From the NCBI GenBank assembly GCA_024639325.1, contig JAHEIO010000041.1:1-33410 (forward strand): 33,410 nt of DNA. The letters run 5' to 3'. Source of the DNA: Gammaproteobacteria bacterium (GTDB lineage: Bacteria; Pseudomonadota; Gammaproteobacteria; Arenicellales; JAANXG01). Below, in pieces: positions 1 through 8,002 of this stretch. The translations under genes and the position numbers were made by a program. Below the pieces are notes generated by a model. It was not told the DNA's origin. It searched no databases and saw only the letters and a program-made list of their open reading frames with translations. How positions within the stretch are numbered: position 1 is the stretch's first letter; each line of letters starts with the position of its first letter.

Positions 1-102
1 GTCCTGCGCAATCGCTCGGGATCCTGGTGAGAAATGCGGGTTAGGGTAAAATTTGCATCATGGCTGTTCCGAGACACTAAATCACGATCTGGAATGTAGT
101 AA

Positions 103-3100
103 ATGAAAAATGTACTGAAATACCTCGGCATCGCGGCCGGAGCGCTCTTCGGCCTGGTGGTGCTGGCATTCGTCGCACTCAAACTGATCACCGATGAACA
201 ATACAAGGAGTGGATTTCGAAGGGTGTGCAATCCGCCACCGGCCGCGCGCTTAGCATCGACGCTCTGGACCTTGATTTGACGACGTCACTGTCGGTGCGG
301 GCCCAAAACGTCGGCCTTGCCAACGCCCAATGGAGCGACGAGCCGGTAATGCTCTCCCTGGAGGAGCTGGAAGCGGAGGTCGATCTTCTCGCCCTGCTGA
401 CCGGAGTTGCCGACTTTCGCGCCGTCGTTCGAAACGCGGAAGTATTCGGTGAAGTCAACGACGACGGGGAGAGCAACTGGGTAATGGGCCGCTCGACGGC
501 GACCCGGGACCAGCCCGACGTCCCGGGCGCCGACACGTTCGGCGGGCTGCCGCTGCGCCCGCTTATTCGGGAACTCCGCATCGAGAATCTCAACGCCGTT
601 GTGGTAACGGCGATGGGCGGTGCGGGGAAGAAATTCCAGATTTCTCAATTCCTTGTCGAAACGCCTGCGGACGAGACCACGCTGCGTCTGTCCGGCATTG
701 CCGACACCGTACCCATAGAACTCTCGGGTAATCTGGGCAATGTGGATCAGGCCCTGGACCGCTCCCCTTCACCGCTCGGCATCGAGGGATCGGTTGCCGA
801 CAATCCGCTGCGAATATCCGGGAACTGGGGGCCCATGATCCCGGACCCAAACCTGGCGCTCACGTCCATATTGCAAGGGCCCTCCGCGTCCCGGCTGCTT
901 GCCCTCGCCGGCCTCGATACGGCCGAGCTGGGGTCGTTCAAGCTCGAGGCCGACATCGACGCGAAGGACGGCCATTTTTCCTTGGCCAGAATGGTGACAA
1001 ATGTTGACGGGGAACCCGCCGAAGCCACCATAGAGGGTTCGATATCGGATTTGATTTCGCTGTCGGGAATCGCGCTCAACGCCAAGGCCCGTGTCTCCGA
1101 CCTGTCGCGACTCATCGAGAACGCGGGGCTGACCATCCCGGTGGCGCTGCCGCCAGACGTCGAGGCTACCGCCCGCATTCATGGCGACCTGGGCAAGCTT
1201 GGGATCGAGGAATTCGATGCGCAGGCGCGGGATGAAGGGGTCGAAATCCAGATCGTGGGAAGCGTGGGCAATGTCCTGACGCTGGAGGATGTGGATGGCC
1301 GGGTGACCGCCAGCATCGCTTCGACCTCGGCGCTGTCGAAGTATGCCGATCTTCCGATTCCGGACCTGGGCGCGCTGAACCTGTCCGCCGGGATCGCCTC
1401 GCGCGAGAAGGCGGTGAGCGTCTCTGAGCTGGTTGCGGGATTGAACGCGAACAACATGGATCTGCGCATCACCGGAACCGTGGATGACGTGATGGCGGTG
1501 AGCGGAATAAACGCGTCGCTGGCAGCCAACATCGGCGCGCTGACCGAAAAAAACGTCAGTGAAATCCAGACCTTGCTGCAAAAACTTGGCGTCGCGCTGC
1601 CTCTGAAGTACCTGCCCGAGCGGGTCAAGCTGAATGGCAACGCCGCCGGCGATCTCGACACGCTCGCAATCAATGACATCGAGGCCGAGATCCGCGACGG
1701 CCGCGTATCCGCCTCGGCCACCGGTTCCATTGCGAACGCCATCCGGGCGGACGGGATCGACCTCTCCATCGGCTTGAAAAGTGAGACGACCGCCGAGCTC
1801 TCCCGTTACGCGGGCATGGAACTGCCGGAACTGGGATCGATCAACGCAAGCGGCCGGGTCCGGTCTTCGGGACAGAAGTTCGGTCTGGAGAACCTCGACG
1901 CCAAACTCGACGGCGGCAACATCAACTTGAATCTTTCCGGCGGCGTCAGCGATCTGGCAAACGTCGAAGGGATCGGCGCCACGGTCAACCTGAACATAGA
2001 GTCCTTCTCCGAGCGAAACCTGGCTGACCTGGAGCGCCTGCTCACACAGTTCGGTGTGCAGGCGCCGCTGCAGCTGCTGCCCGCCGGTGCGAACCTGTCG
2101 GCCCGCGCCGAGGGGAGTCTTGCCGCGCTCGCCTTAAACGATATCAATGCCGAGGTCCGGGATGAGGGGCTTCTGTTGACCTTGGAGGGTCAAATCGCCA
2201 ACACCACCGCTCTAAAGGGGATCGACGCGCGCGCCCGGTTGAGCAGCGCATCGTTGTCGGCCTTGTCCAAGTATGCCGGCACGGAGTTGCCCGAGACCGA
2301 TCCGGTTACGCTCCAAGCCACGCTGAGCGATGGTGGTGGAGCGGGCGCACCCGCCACGCTGTCGGCACAGGCGCAAACCGGTGCCGCGAAACTCGATCTC
2401 AACGGTCAGGTGAACAACCTCGACCCCGGCGGGGACATCGCCGCCGCCGATATCGCGGTGGAGATCGGCTTGACGTCGGATTCACTGGCCGATTTCAGCA
2501 AACTGGCGCAAACCGAACTGCCCGACAAGGGTCCACTTGCCCTGTCCGGCATCGTAAGTATTCAATCCAATGACTACGCCCTCAATGGTTTCGAGTTCAC
2601 CCTGGACGACCAGGCTGCGCGCGGCAACCTTGCGGTCAATCTTGGTGAAACCGATACCGACCTGTCGACGATCAGCGGCGAGCTGACCATCCCCTATCTC
2701 GATCTGTCACCCTTGTTGCCGAAACCGGCCGAAGGAGAATCGGTGGCGGAGTCCGCGCCCGCCGCATCGGCGAAGAAACCGGGCACCAAGGACGCCAAGG
2801 AAGATGCGGAGATTGCCGATGCGGAACCCGATGAATCGGAGGTCGAGGCTATCGACCGTTTGTTCAGCAAGGATCCGCTGCCGTTGGACCGGCTGCGCAA
2901 GTTCGACGCGGATTTTGCGGTCACGGCGGACCGGCTAAAGCTGGGCAAGACGGACATGCGTGAAATTCGGCTGACGCTGGCCCTGCACGAGGGACTGCTC
3001 AGCATCGACCCCCTTGCAGGCCTGGCGGGCAGCGGAACGATCAACGGAAAGCTCACGATGGATGCCACCACCGATGTCGCCAGGCTGGTTGCCGACCTCG

Positions 3101-3891
3101 TCGTCGACGACGCACCCATGCCCAATTTTGGCGGCGGCTTGGACTTGAGTATTAAACTCGACGGTGACGGCGCGACCGCCGCCGAGCTTGCGGGCGGACT
3201 TGACGGGGAGGTTCTGATGGTCGTACGAGACGGCAGCATACCCCGCGGGTTCGTAACGGACTTCGGCACCGGTCTGATTTCATTCTCCGGGGACAAGAAA
3301 GAAATGGCGCTGGAGTGCGGGATATTGCGCATGGATATCAAGGACGGCAAGGTCGATTTCGACGACAAGCTCGCGGTTCAACTGTCGGACGTAACCTGGC
3401 GTGGCGGAGGCAACATCAACCTCAAAACGGAAAAACTCGATGTGGGGATCGTGCCCAAGCCGCGCAAGGGCATCGGCATCAGCACGGGTCAGCTCGCCGG
3501 CCTGGTCCAGGTGGGCGGTACGCTGAAAAATCCAAGCATCCAGCTGGATCCCAAGGACGTCGCCTTGAAGTACGGCAAATACATGGCTTACATGAGTACC
3601 GGCGGCCTCTCCCTGCTGGCCGAGGCCGTGGTCAACAAATCCCAGGCGAACGTCGACGTGTGCAAGCAGATTCTCACGGGAACCATATTCGACGAGACCG
3701 CCGAAGCGACCGATAAAAACCAGGGCGGCAAAATCGACCCGTCGAATCAATCCGAAGCGGCTGACACCAAAGAGGCGCAGGACCGGAAACCCAGTGTAAA
3801 AGAACCAGCCGTGAAACCGGCGGCAGGGGAATCCGGCAAAGCGGTACCTAAAAAAGATAAACCTAAACCGACTTCGAAAAATCTGCAGTGA
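103..3891 (+). CDS. AsmA-family envelope protein with tandem repeats
   Basis: A 1262-residue AsmA-like protein. Members of this superfamily (AsmA, TamB, YhdP) are anchored in the inner membrane, cross the periplasm as long beta-rich structures and are linked to outer-membrane lipid homeostasis. A single N-terminal membrane helix (about residues 5-28) is followed by the AsmA N-terminal domain. From about residue 263 to 800 there is a repeated unit: SKYA-type motifs at S412, S567 and S722 are exactly 155 residues apart, a related half-unit starts at S799, and LLxxxG-type motifs (G342, G496, G651) alternate with them. Residues about 860-920 form an acidic/Ala-rich linker. The AsmA_2-like C-terminal domain spans about 930-1150, and the last 60 residues are Lys/Pro/Glu-rich and probably disordered. 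The start ATG lies at the left edge of the window with only a weak Shine-Dalgarno. The family call is confident; the specific role is not known. Confidence 0.9.
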   Translation: MKNVLKYLGIAAGALFGLVVLAFVALKLITDEQYKEWISKGVQSATGRALSIDALDLDLTTSLSVRAQNVGLANAQWSDEPVMLSLEELEAEVDLLALLTGVADFRAVVRNAEVFGEVNDDGESNWVMGRSTATRDQPDVPGADTFGGLPLRPLIRELRIENLNAVVVTAMGGAGKKFQISQFLVETPADETTLRLSGIADTVPIELSGNLGNVDQALDRSPSPLGIEGSVADNPLRISGNWGPMIPDPNLALTSILQGPSASRLLALAGLDTAELGSFKLEADIDAKDGHFSLARMVTNVDGEPAEATIEGSISDLISLSGIALNAKARVSDLSRLIENAGLTIPVALPPDVEATARIHGDLGKLGIEEFDAQARDEGVEIQIVGSVGNVLTLEDVDGRVTASIASTSALSKYADLPIPDLGALNLSAGIASREKAVSVSELVAGLNANNMDLRITGTVDDVMAVSGINASLAANIGALTEKNVSEIQTLLQKLGVALPLKYLPERVKLNGNAAGDLDTLAINDIEAEIRDGRVSASATGSIANAIRADGIDLSIGLKSETTAELSRYAGMELPELGSINASGRVRSSGQKFGLENLDAKLDGGNINLNLSGGVSDLANVEGIGATVNLNIESFSERNLADLERLLTQFGVQAPLQLLPAGANLSARAEGSLAALALNDINAEVRDEGLLLTLEGQIANTTALKGIDARARLSSASLSALSKYAGTELPETDPVTLQATLSDGGGAGAPATLSAQAQTGAAKLDLNGQVNNLDPGGDIAAADIAVEIGLTSDSLADFSKLAQTELPDKGPLALSGIVSIQSNDYALNGFEFTLDDQAARGNLAVNLGETDTDLSTISGELTIPYLDLSPLLPKPAEGESVAESAPAASAKKPGTKDAKEDAEIADAEPDESEVEAIDRLFSKDPLPLDRLRKFDADFAVTADRLKLGKTDMREIRLTLALHEGLLSIDPLAGLAGSGTINGKLTMDATTDVARLVADLVVDDAPMPNFGGGLDLSIKLDGDGATAAELAGGLDGEVLMVVRDGSIPRGFVTDFGTGLISFSGDKKEMALECGILRMDIKDGKVDFDDKLAVQLSDVTWRGGGNINLKTEKLDVGIVPKPRKGIGISTGQLAGLVQVGGTLKNPSIQLDPKDVALKYGKYMAYMSTGGLSLLAEAVVNKSQANVDVCKQILTGTIFDETAEATDKNQGGKIDPSNQSEAADTKEAQDRKPSVKEPAVKPAAGESGKAVPKKDKPKPTSKNLQ

Positions 3892-4030
3892 ACGCGTAAT
3901 CGATGGACGGTAATATGTCCAACTGTTGTTATCCGGAGCTTGGAAGACCAATTCTTGATCAGACTACCAGTGAAAGGGAGTACAATGGACCTTCTGATCC
4001 ATCAAGCCAAAGACGTCGAGGAATAAATCA

Positions 4031-4468
4031 ATGAAACACGTTTCGACGAATACGATTCTGGCCGCGATGTTTGCGTTGTCCGGGCTTCTTTCGTTTTCAC
4101 AGAGCAGCGCGGCTGACAAACAACAAGTGGTCTACCATGTAGCCGACGAGGAAAAAGTGATGTTCGCGCTCAACAATATCCGCAATCACATCAAAGGAGT
4201 CGGCGGCAAGGAAAATGTGGAAATTGTGCTGGTGGTGCATGGACCCGGTTTGAAAGCCTTTCACGAAATGCAAGCCGTCGACAAACTGCGGGAGACCGTT
4301 GCCATGCTGCAGGGTGAGGATGTGCAGTTCAACGCATGCGGCAACACGATGCGTGCGCAGCAAATCGAAGTCGACGAGTTGATCCCGGGTTTTGTCCGGG
4401 TCGACCAGGGGGGAGTGGTTCGTATAGCCGAACTTCAACAGGACGGGTATCTGTATATTCGCCCTTGA
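4031..4468 (+). CDS. Secreted DsrE/DsrF-like family protein
   Basis: A 145-residue protein with a signal peptide (hydrophobic about residues 8-22, probable cleavage after the SQSSA stretch) and a DsrE-like fold: an N-terminal VVYHV strand, a conserved VVHGPG loop, the NACGNTM segment carrying the single cysteine, and a C-terminal LQQDGYLYIRP ending typical of COG1416 proteins. Cytoplasmic DsrE proteins relay sulfur. This group is exported and its function is undefined, so a sulfur role is only inferred from the fold and the retained Cys. GAGGAA lies about 7 bases before the ATG. It precedes the PA2779- and PA2778-like genes on the same strand, separated from the next gene by 130 bp, and may be transcribed with them. 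Confidence 0.85.
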   Translation: MKHVSTNTILAAMFALSGLLSFSQSSAADKQQVVYHVADEEKVMFALNNIRNHIKGVGGKENVEIVLVVHGPGLKAFHEMQAVDKLRETVAMLQGEDVQFNACGNTMRAQQIEVDELIPGFVRVDQGGVVRIAELQQDGYLYIRP

Positions 4469-4598
4469 TGAACCATTACGGTGTCGGCTCAGTTGATTCC
4501 AGGCGCGGCAGGATATATGGGTCCGCGAACGTTGGATCCCAATCACCCCGGGTAACGGATGTGCTTTCCTTTGGCGTATTCATGATGGAGGACATTTG

Positions 4599-4979
4599 AT
4601 GATTAGAACAGCTCGAAGGTTGATGTCGGTTTTAGTCGCGATTGCGCTTGTATTTCCTGCGCACTTCCCCACGGCCATCGCGGAGATGATCACTACTGAG
4701 GCGGCGCTCGTAGCTGCCAACCGGCATAATCTGCTGACCGAGGCCGAGACATTTTTCCTGCAGGACAGGGTCGCCGCGCAGCTTTCCCAACTGGGCGTTG
4801 ATCGAAATCACGTCCTGGCACGCGTCCGATCCATGACCAGTCACGAGCTCACCGCACTCGCCCGAAAAATGGACTCGATGCCGGCCGGGGCCGGGGCGAT
4901 AGAGATAATCGGCATCGTTTTCCTGGTGTTGTTGATCCTCGAAATCGTCGGCGTCACGGACATTTTTAAAAAAATCTAG
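4599..4979 (+). CDS. PA2779-family small membrane protein
   Basis: The protein has 126 residues. I place the start at ATG 4599 rather than the in-frame TTG at 4596, because GGAGGA at 4587-4592 is correctly spaced only for the ATG. It has a signal peptide (about residues 8-28), an amphipathic helical region (30-92), a small-residue stretch MPAGAGA (94-100) and a hydrophobic segment (101-119) ending in DIFKKI. This matches the PA2779 family, which is usually found directly before a PA2778-type cysteine peptidase, as here. The biochemical role is unknown. The HELTALARK...PAGAG portion loosely resembles a double-glycine type leader, which would fit cleavage by the neighbouring C39-like peptidase; that is inference. 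The gene stops five bases before the MITE-like insertion. Confidence 0.85.
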   Translation: MIRTARRLMSVLVAIALVFPAHFPTAIAEMITTEAALVAANRHNLLTEAETFFLQDRVAAQLSQLGVDRNHVLARVRSMTSHELTALARKMDSMPAGAGAIEIIGIVFLVLLILEIVGVTDIFKKI

Positions 4980-4983
4980 CGGG

Positions 4984-5252
4984 CTAGTGCACCCCGTCGT
5001 AAATTCTGTGACACTCAGAGCCCCCCAAAAACACGGGGACAAGGCGCGCCTCGCAGGCAATATCCGGATATTGGCCAGAGGGGCAACGCAGTAGCCGTGG
5101 TTTTGGGGGACTCCCGCAGGGCGAATCGACAAACACCCGCCTTCGGCGTTGCATCCGCTCCCATTAGCTCGCTAGTGCTTCGCGGATGCGCCTAGAATTC
5201 GAATGCTTGTCGCTTCGCTGAATGTCACAGAATTTACGACGGGGTGCACTAG
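4984..5252. mobile_element. MITE-like inverted-repeat element
   Basis: A 269-bp element bounded by 35-bp terminal inverted repeats, 4984-5018 and 5218-5252, which match at 34 of 35 positions. Both ends begin with CTAG, which may be a 4-bp target duplication or part of the palindromic ends. Internally a second inverted pair (about 5022-5036 and 5095-5109, 14/15 match) encloses the perfect 16-bp palindrome CAATATCCGGATATTG, and GCATCCGC/GCGGATGC (5151-5158, 5182-5189) forms another stem. There is no transposase, so it would be non-autonomous. It lies between two genes that are normally adjacent, and its right repeat supplies the first 16 codons of the downstream open reading frame. I do not recognise the family. 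Confidence 0.85.
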
Positions 5253-6222
5253 GAACATCTTCCGTTCGACGGGAATTATAACGCTGCTGTTGCTGCTGTC
5301 CGCTTGCGCGAACCAATGGAGCGCGGTGGACCTTACAGACCGGCGGCCGGTCGACCTCGAAGACACGCCTTTCTATGCCCAAAAAGATTACCAATGCGGA
5401 CCCGCCGCACTCGCCACCGTGTTGGGTGCGAGTGGAATAGAAGTTACTCCTGACGCCCTAGTTCCCAAGGTCTACACGCCCGGGAGGGGGGGCAGTCTAC
5501 AAATCGACATGATTGCGACCACGCGCGGATACGCTCGAGTTCCGTACATCATCGACGCGGATATGTCTCATTTGCTGGATGAACTGGACGCCGCCAGGCC
5601 GGTGCTGGTTCTGCAGAACCTGGGATTCAGCTTCAAACCTTTTTGGCACTACGCCGTTGCGACTGGATATGATCCCATCCTAGGCGAAATCTATCTTCGG
5701 TCAGGGACGGAACGACGCAAGGTGATGCGTATGGGAAAATTTGAACGCACGTGGCGACGCGCCGAGGCATGGGCCGTGGTTGTATTGAAACCTGGCGAAC
5801 TGCCCGCGAATCCTGATAGCGGCAAACTACTCGAAGCCATGGTGGCGATGGAAACGATTCAAGGCCCGGATTTCATGGTGAAACTCTACCGCGATTTTCT
5901 TGAACACTTTCCCGGCGATCAAATCGCCAGGCTGGGACTTGCAAACGCACATTTGAATAATGGCGACTTGCGTCAGGCCATCCGGCTGTATCGTCATGTT
6001 CTGGCCATGGAGCGGAGCAACGTTGCCGCCGGCAATAACCTGGCAATAGCGTTAAGTCGGGCGAATTGCCCGGCATCTGCAATTGCGCGGGCGCAAACGG
6101 CGGCGAAATGGGCCCGTGATACAAACACGTTTCCAACCGAGAGCAAACGCACTCTCGATCAGGTAAGAAACGATGCCAAGGGCGCGTTCGATGACGTCCC
6201 CGGTTCCGATCTCTGTAATTGA
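5203..6222 (+). CDS. PA2778-family C39-like cysteine peptidase, TPR lipoprotein
   Basis: A 339-residue open frame. Residues 17-35 form a lipoprotein signal ending in the lipobox LLSAC (C35). A C39-like peptidase domain follows, with catalytic-type Cys65 in YQCGPAALA and His149 in WHYAVATGYD. The C-terminal half has TPR-like helices (about 210-310, with LGLANAHLNNGDLRQAIRLY). This is the PA2778 arrangement, a lipid-anchored peptidase next to a PA2779 protein. C39 domains cut leaders after double-glycine-like sites; the substrate of this family is not known. The ATG at 5203 and residues 1-16 lie inside the right end of the MITE-like element, no Shine-Dalgarno precedes it, and no ATG/GTG/TTG lies between the element and the hydrophobic core. 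The native start has therefore probably been replaced or lost. Whether it is still translated is uncertain. Confidence 0.8.
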   Translation: MLVASLNVTEFTTGCTRNIFRSTGIITLLLLLSACANQWSAVDLTDRRPVDLEDTPFYAQKDYQCGPAALATVLGASGIEVTPDALVPKVYTPGRGGSLQIDMIATTRGYARVPYIIDADMSHLLDELDAARPVLVLQNLGFSFKPFWHYAVATGYDPILGEIYLRSGTERRKVMRMGKFERTWRRAEAWAVVVLKPGELPANPDSGKLLEAMVAMETIQGPDFMVKLYRDFLEHFPGDQIARLGLANAHLNNGDLRQAIRLYRHVLAMERSNVAAGNNLAIALSRANCPASAIARAQTAAKWARDTNTFPTESKRTLDQVRNDAKGAFDDVPGSDLCN

Positions 6223-6242
6223 CCCTGAAATATGACAAATAT

Positions 6243-6295
6243 GGGGACACAACACTTATTTCTCCATTACCATTTGAATTGAGTATTGTGTCCCC
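6243..6295. repeat. Inverted repeat between convergent genes (REP-like or terminator)
   Basis: Arms 6243-6256 and 6282-6295 (GGGGACACAACACT and AGTATTGTGTCCCC) pair at 13 of 14 positions around a 25-base loop. It lies between the convergent peptidase and TPM genes, where a bidirectional terminator is expected, but no clear T-run follows on either strand. The GGGGACACAAT core resembles the palindromes found near REP-associated Y1 transposases; no such transposase is present here, so this is only a resemblance. Confidence 0.5.
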
Positions 6296-6310
6296 GTAAT
6301 TAGTACGGTA

Positions 6311-7999
6311 CTACAAGAGACCTTTTGATTGCATCCAGTTTGTGACACGACTCACGCGACCGACTTCCCCTTCCGGCACGTCTTGTGCACGCCGCAGATA
6401 TTCCTTTGCTTTGGCCTGATAGTGTGCTCGACGCGGGTCCAGCTCGCTTGAGCCCAGATAACGCAGACCATAGACGCGGGCCAATAAACTCAAGGCGTAG
6501 ATATCGTTGGGCGCTGAGTTGAGTACTTTATCCAGGGCCACCACCGCCTTCTCATATTGATTGAGTCGGTAGTGCAGAAATCCCTCAACGCTGTGGCCGA
6601 ATATCACATCGCCGCCGTGGTCGAGATACGCTTCGATTTCATTCAACGCGGTTTCGTATTGAAAAAAGCTATTGACGTTGTATATCGCAGCATACTTGTA
6701 GGGTATTGGATCATCGGGGTTCAGCGACTTGGCCCTTTCTATCAGCGGCTGTACGTGGTTGGGACGTCGCCCGGTGATGACATTGAGCCGCAACAATTCT
6801 AGAACGCTGTCATAGTCGTCGGGATTGGCGTCGAGTCGCGCCGCTAGGGTATTCATTCGCGCGGCCATGGAAGAGTCATCGCTGCAACGATACAGGTCCC
6901 GGGCGCTCAACGGAAGATCTTTCCCGGTGGATTGGGGCACCTTGGCAAGCAGTGAGACATACGGAAACCGACCCTGTTCGACGAACCAGGATTGCTTGGC
7001 GCCCATCACGACCAAACGCCGTTGATAGACGATATCGAACTTCCAGCCCTGCTGATCACGGCAAAACAAAAAGGGCGCATTGTCCCAGCCTTTTTTATAG
7101 CCAAAATAGATCACGGCATAACCATTCTTCCGCAGTACGCGAAACTCGGCGTTTTGCCAATGGGGTAGCGCCTCTTTTGTACGCGGATCGGGGCGTTCCG
7201 GGTCGCCCATGGCCATCCGGGTCATCTCCGTATAGATATCGATGTCGAGATCCGAACCCTGGCCCGCCCACTTCGCCAACATGGTTCGCCAGGCTTCCTC
7301 GGGGGAGCGCGCTCCACGGATCGAGCGCGTTGAGGCAGTTGTCGATCCATTCGCTGTGTCATTTGTCTGAGAATACTTTTTCAGGTCCCGTTTTGCGCCG
7401 GCCCCTCCCGAGATGAATTCACTGTCCAGACTGGCAATCAACTCCGATGTATATTCACCCTGCTGCTTGAGTTCCGCGCGTCTTTCCAATTCCTCCATTA
7501 ACGCGATCAAACCCGTGCCGACATCGTCTTCTAAAAAATACGGCTTTAGCTGTTTATCCTCGACAAAACCTACGAAAGCATCTGTAAATACATCTTCAAG
7601 TTCGTAAGCCACTTCCATGCGCACCTCTTGCCGGTCTCGATCCAACAGCAACAACACCGCTCTGCCATCATAATTCCCGCCAATTCGCCAATTGTTGAGT
7701 ACGTCCGAGGCGATCTGGTCGACATCACTGCCGGTCGGTACTTTCGGCAACGTCAGTATTACCGCTTCGATATGAAAATCCCTGGTAATGTGTTTTAAAT
7801 ACCGCCGCAGACCTTCTTCGAAATGACCCAGGATTCCCGCATAATCGTACAAGTATCGTTCTTCCTCGGGCCGCTCGCTGATATTCCATTCGGCAAGCGG
7901 CGCGGCAACCTCCTGGTTTCCTGATATGTAGTTACCGGCAACGTGCCATGCCCCCGCTAACGCGGCGGCGATCGCGCCGATGTAAAAAAGTCTGCCCAT
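6311..7999 (-). CDS. TPM-domain membrane protein with C-terminal TPR
   Basis: The protein has 562 residues. It has an N-terminal signal anchor (about 4-24), then a TPM domain (about 45-170) with the family's YLYDYAGIL opening and the GGNYDGRAVLLLL and VRMEVAYELE strands. A Ser/Thr-rich linker (about 205-230) precedes an alpha/beta segment of the NTF2-like type (about 230-360; tentative), then TPR-like helices (about 385-555). TPM proteins (YgcG, Psb32-like) are envelope proteins, some with phosphatase activity and others involved in repair or assembly of membrane complexes; I cannot tell which applies. The ATG begins three bases after the lemA stop, so the two are translationally close and belong to one operon with the DUF2089 gene. 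Confidence 0.8.
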   Translation of the reverse strand: MGRLFYIGAIAAALAGAWHVAGNYISGNQEVAAPLAEWNISERPEEERYLYDYAGILGHFEEGLRRYLKHITRDFHIEAVILTLPKVPTGSDVDQIASDVLNNWRIGGNYDGRAVLLLLDRDRQEVRMEVAYELEDVFTDAFVGFVEDKQLKPYFLEDDVGTGLIALMEELERRAELKQQGEYTSELIASLDSEFISGGAGAKRDLKKYSQTNDTANGSTTASTRSIRGARSPEEAWRTMLAKWAGQGSDLDIDIYTEMTRMAMGDPERPDPRTKEALPHWQNAEFRVLRKNGYAVIYFGYKKGWDNAPFLFCRDQQGWKFDIVYQRRLVVMGAKQSWFVEQGRFPYVSLLAKVPQSTGKDLPLSARDLYRCSDDSSMAARMNTLAARLDANPDDYDSVLELLRLNVITGRRPNHVQPLIERAKSLNPDDPIPYKYAAIYNVNSFFQYETALNEIEAYLDHGGDVIFGHSVEGFLHYRLNQYEKAVVALDKVLNSAPNDIYALSLLARVYGLRYLGSSELDPRRAHYQAKAKEYLRRAQDVPEGEVGRVSRVTNWMQSKGLL

Positions 8000-8002
8000 G
8001 GA

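Noticed and set aside
769-1581. A 270-codon minus-strand open frame inside the AsmA gene, with several other long antisense frames
   Set aside because: They overlap a clearly coding gene of GC-rich composition, show Arg/Gly/Gln-rich composition typical of antisense frames, and have no motifs or ribosome sites.
3280-3951. A 223-codon minus-strand open frame at the 3' end of the AsmA gene
   Set aside because: Shadow of the Lys/Glu-rich AsmA tail; composition is not protein-like.
3950-3995. A TACAAT -10-like box upstream of the DsrE gene with TTGATC further up
   Set aside because: The spacing is about 20 bases and no good -35 lies at 16-18 bases, so a promoter cannot be supported.
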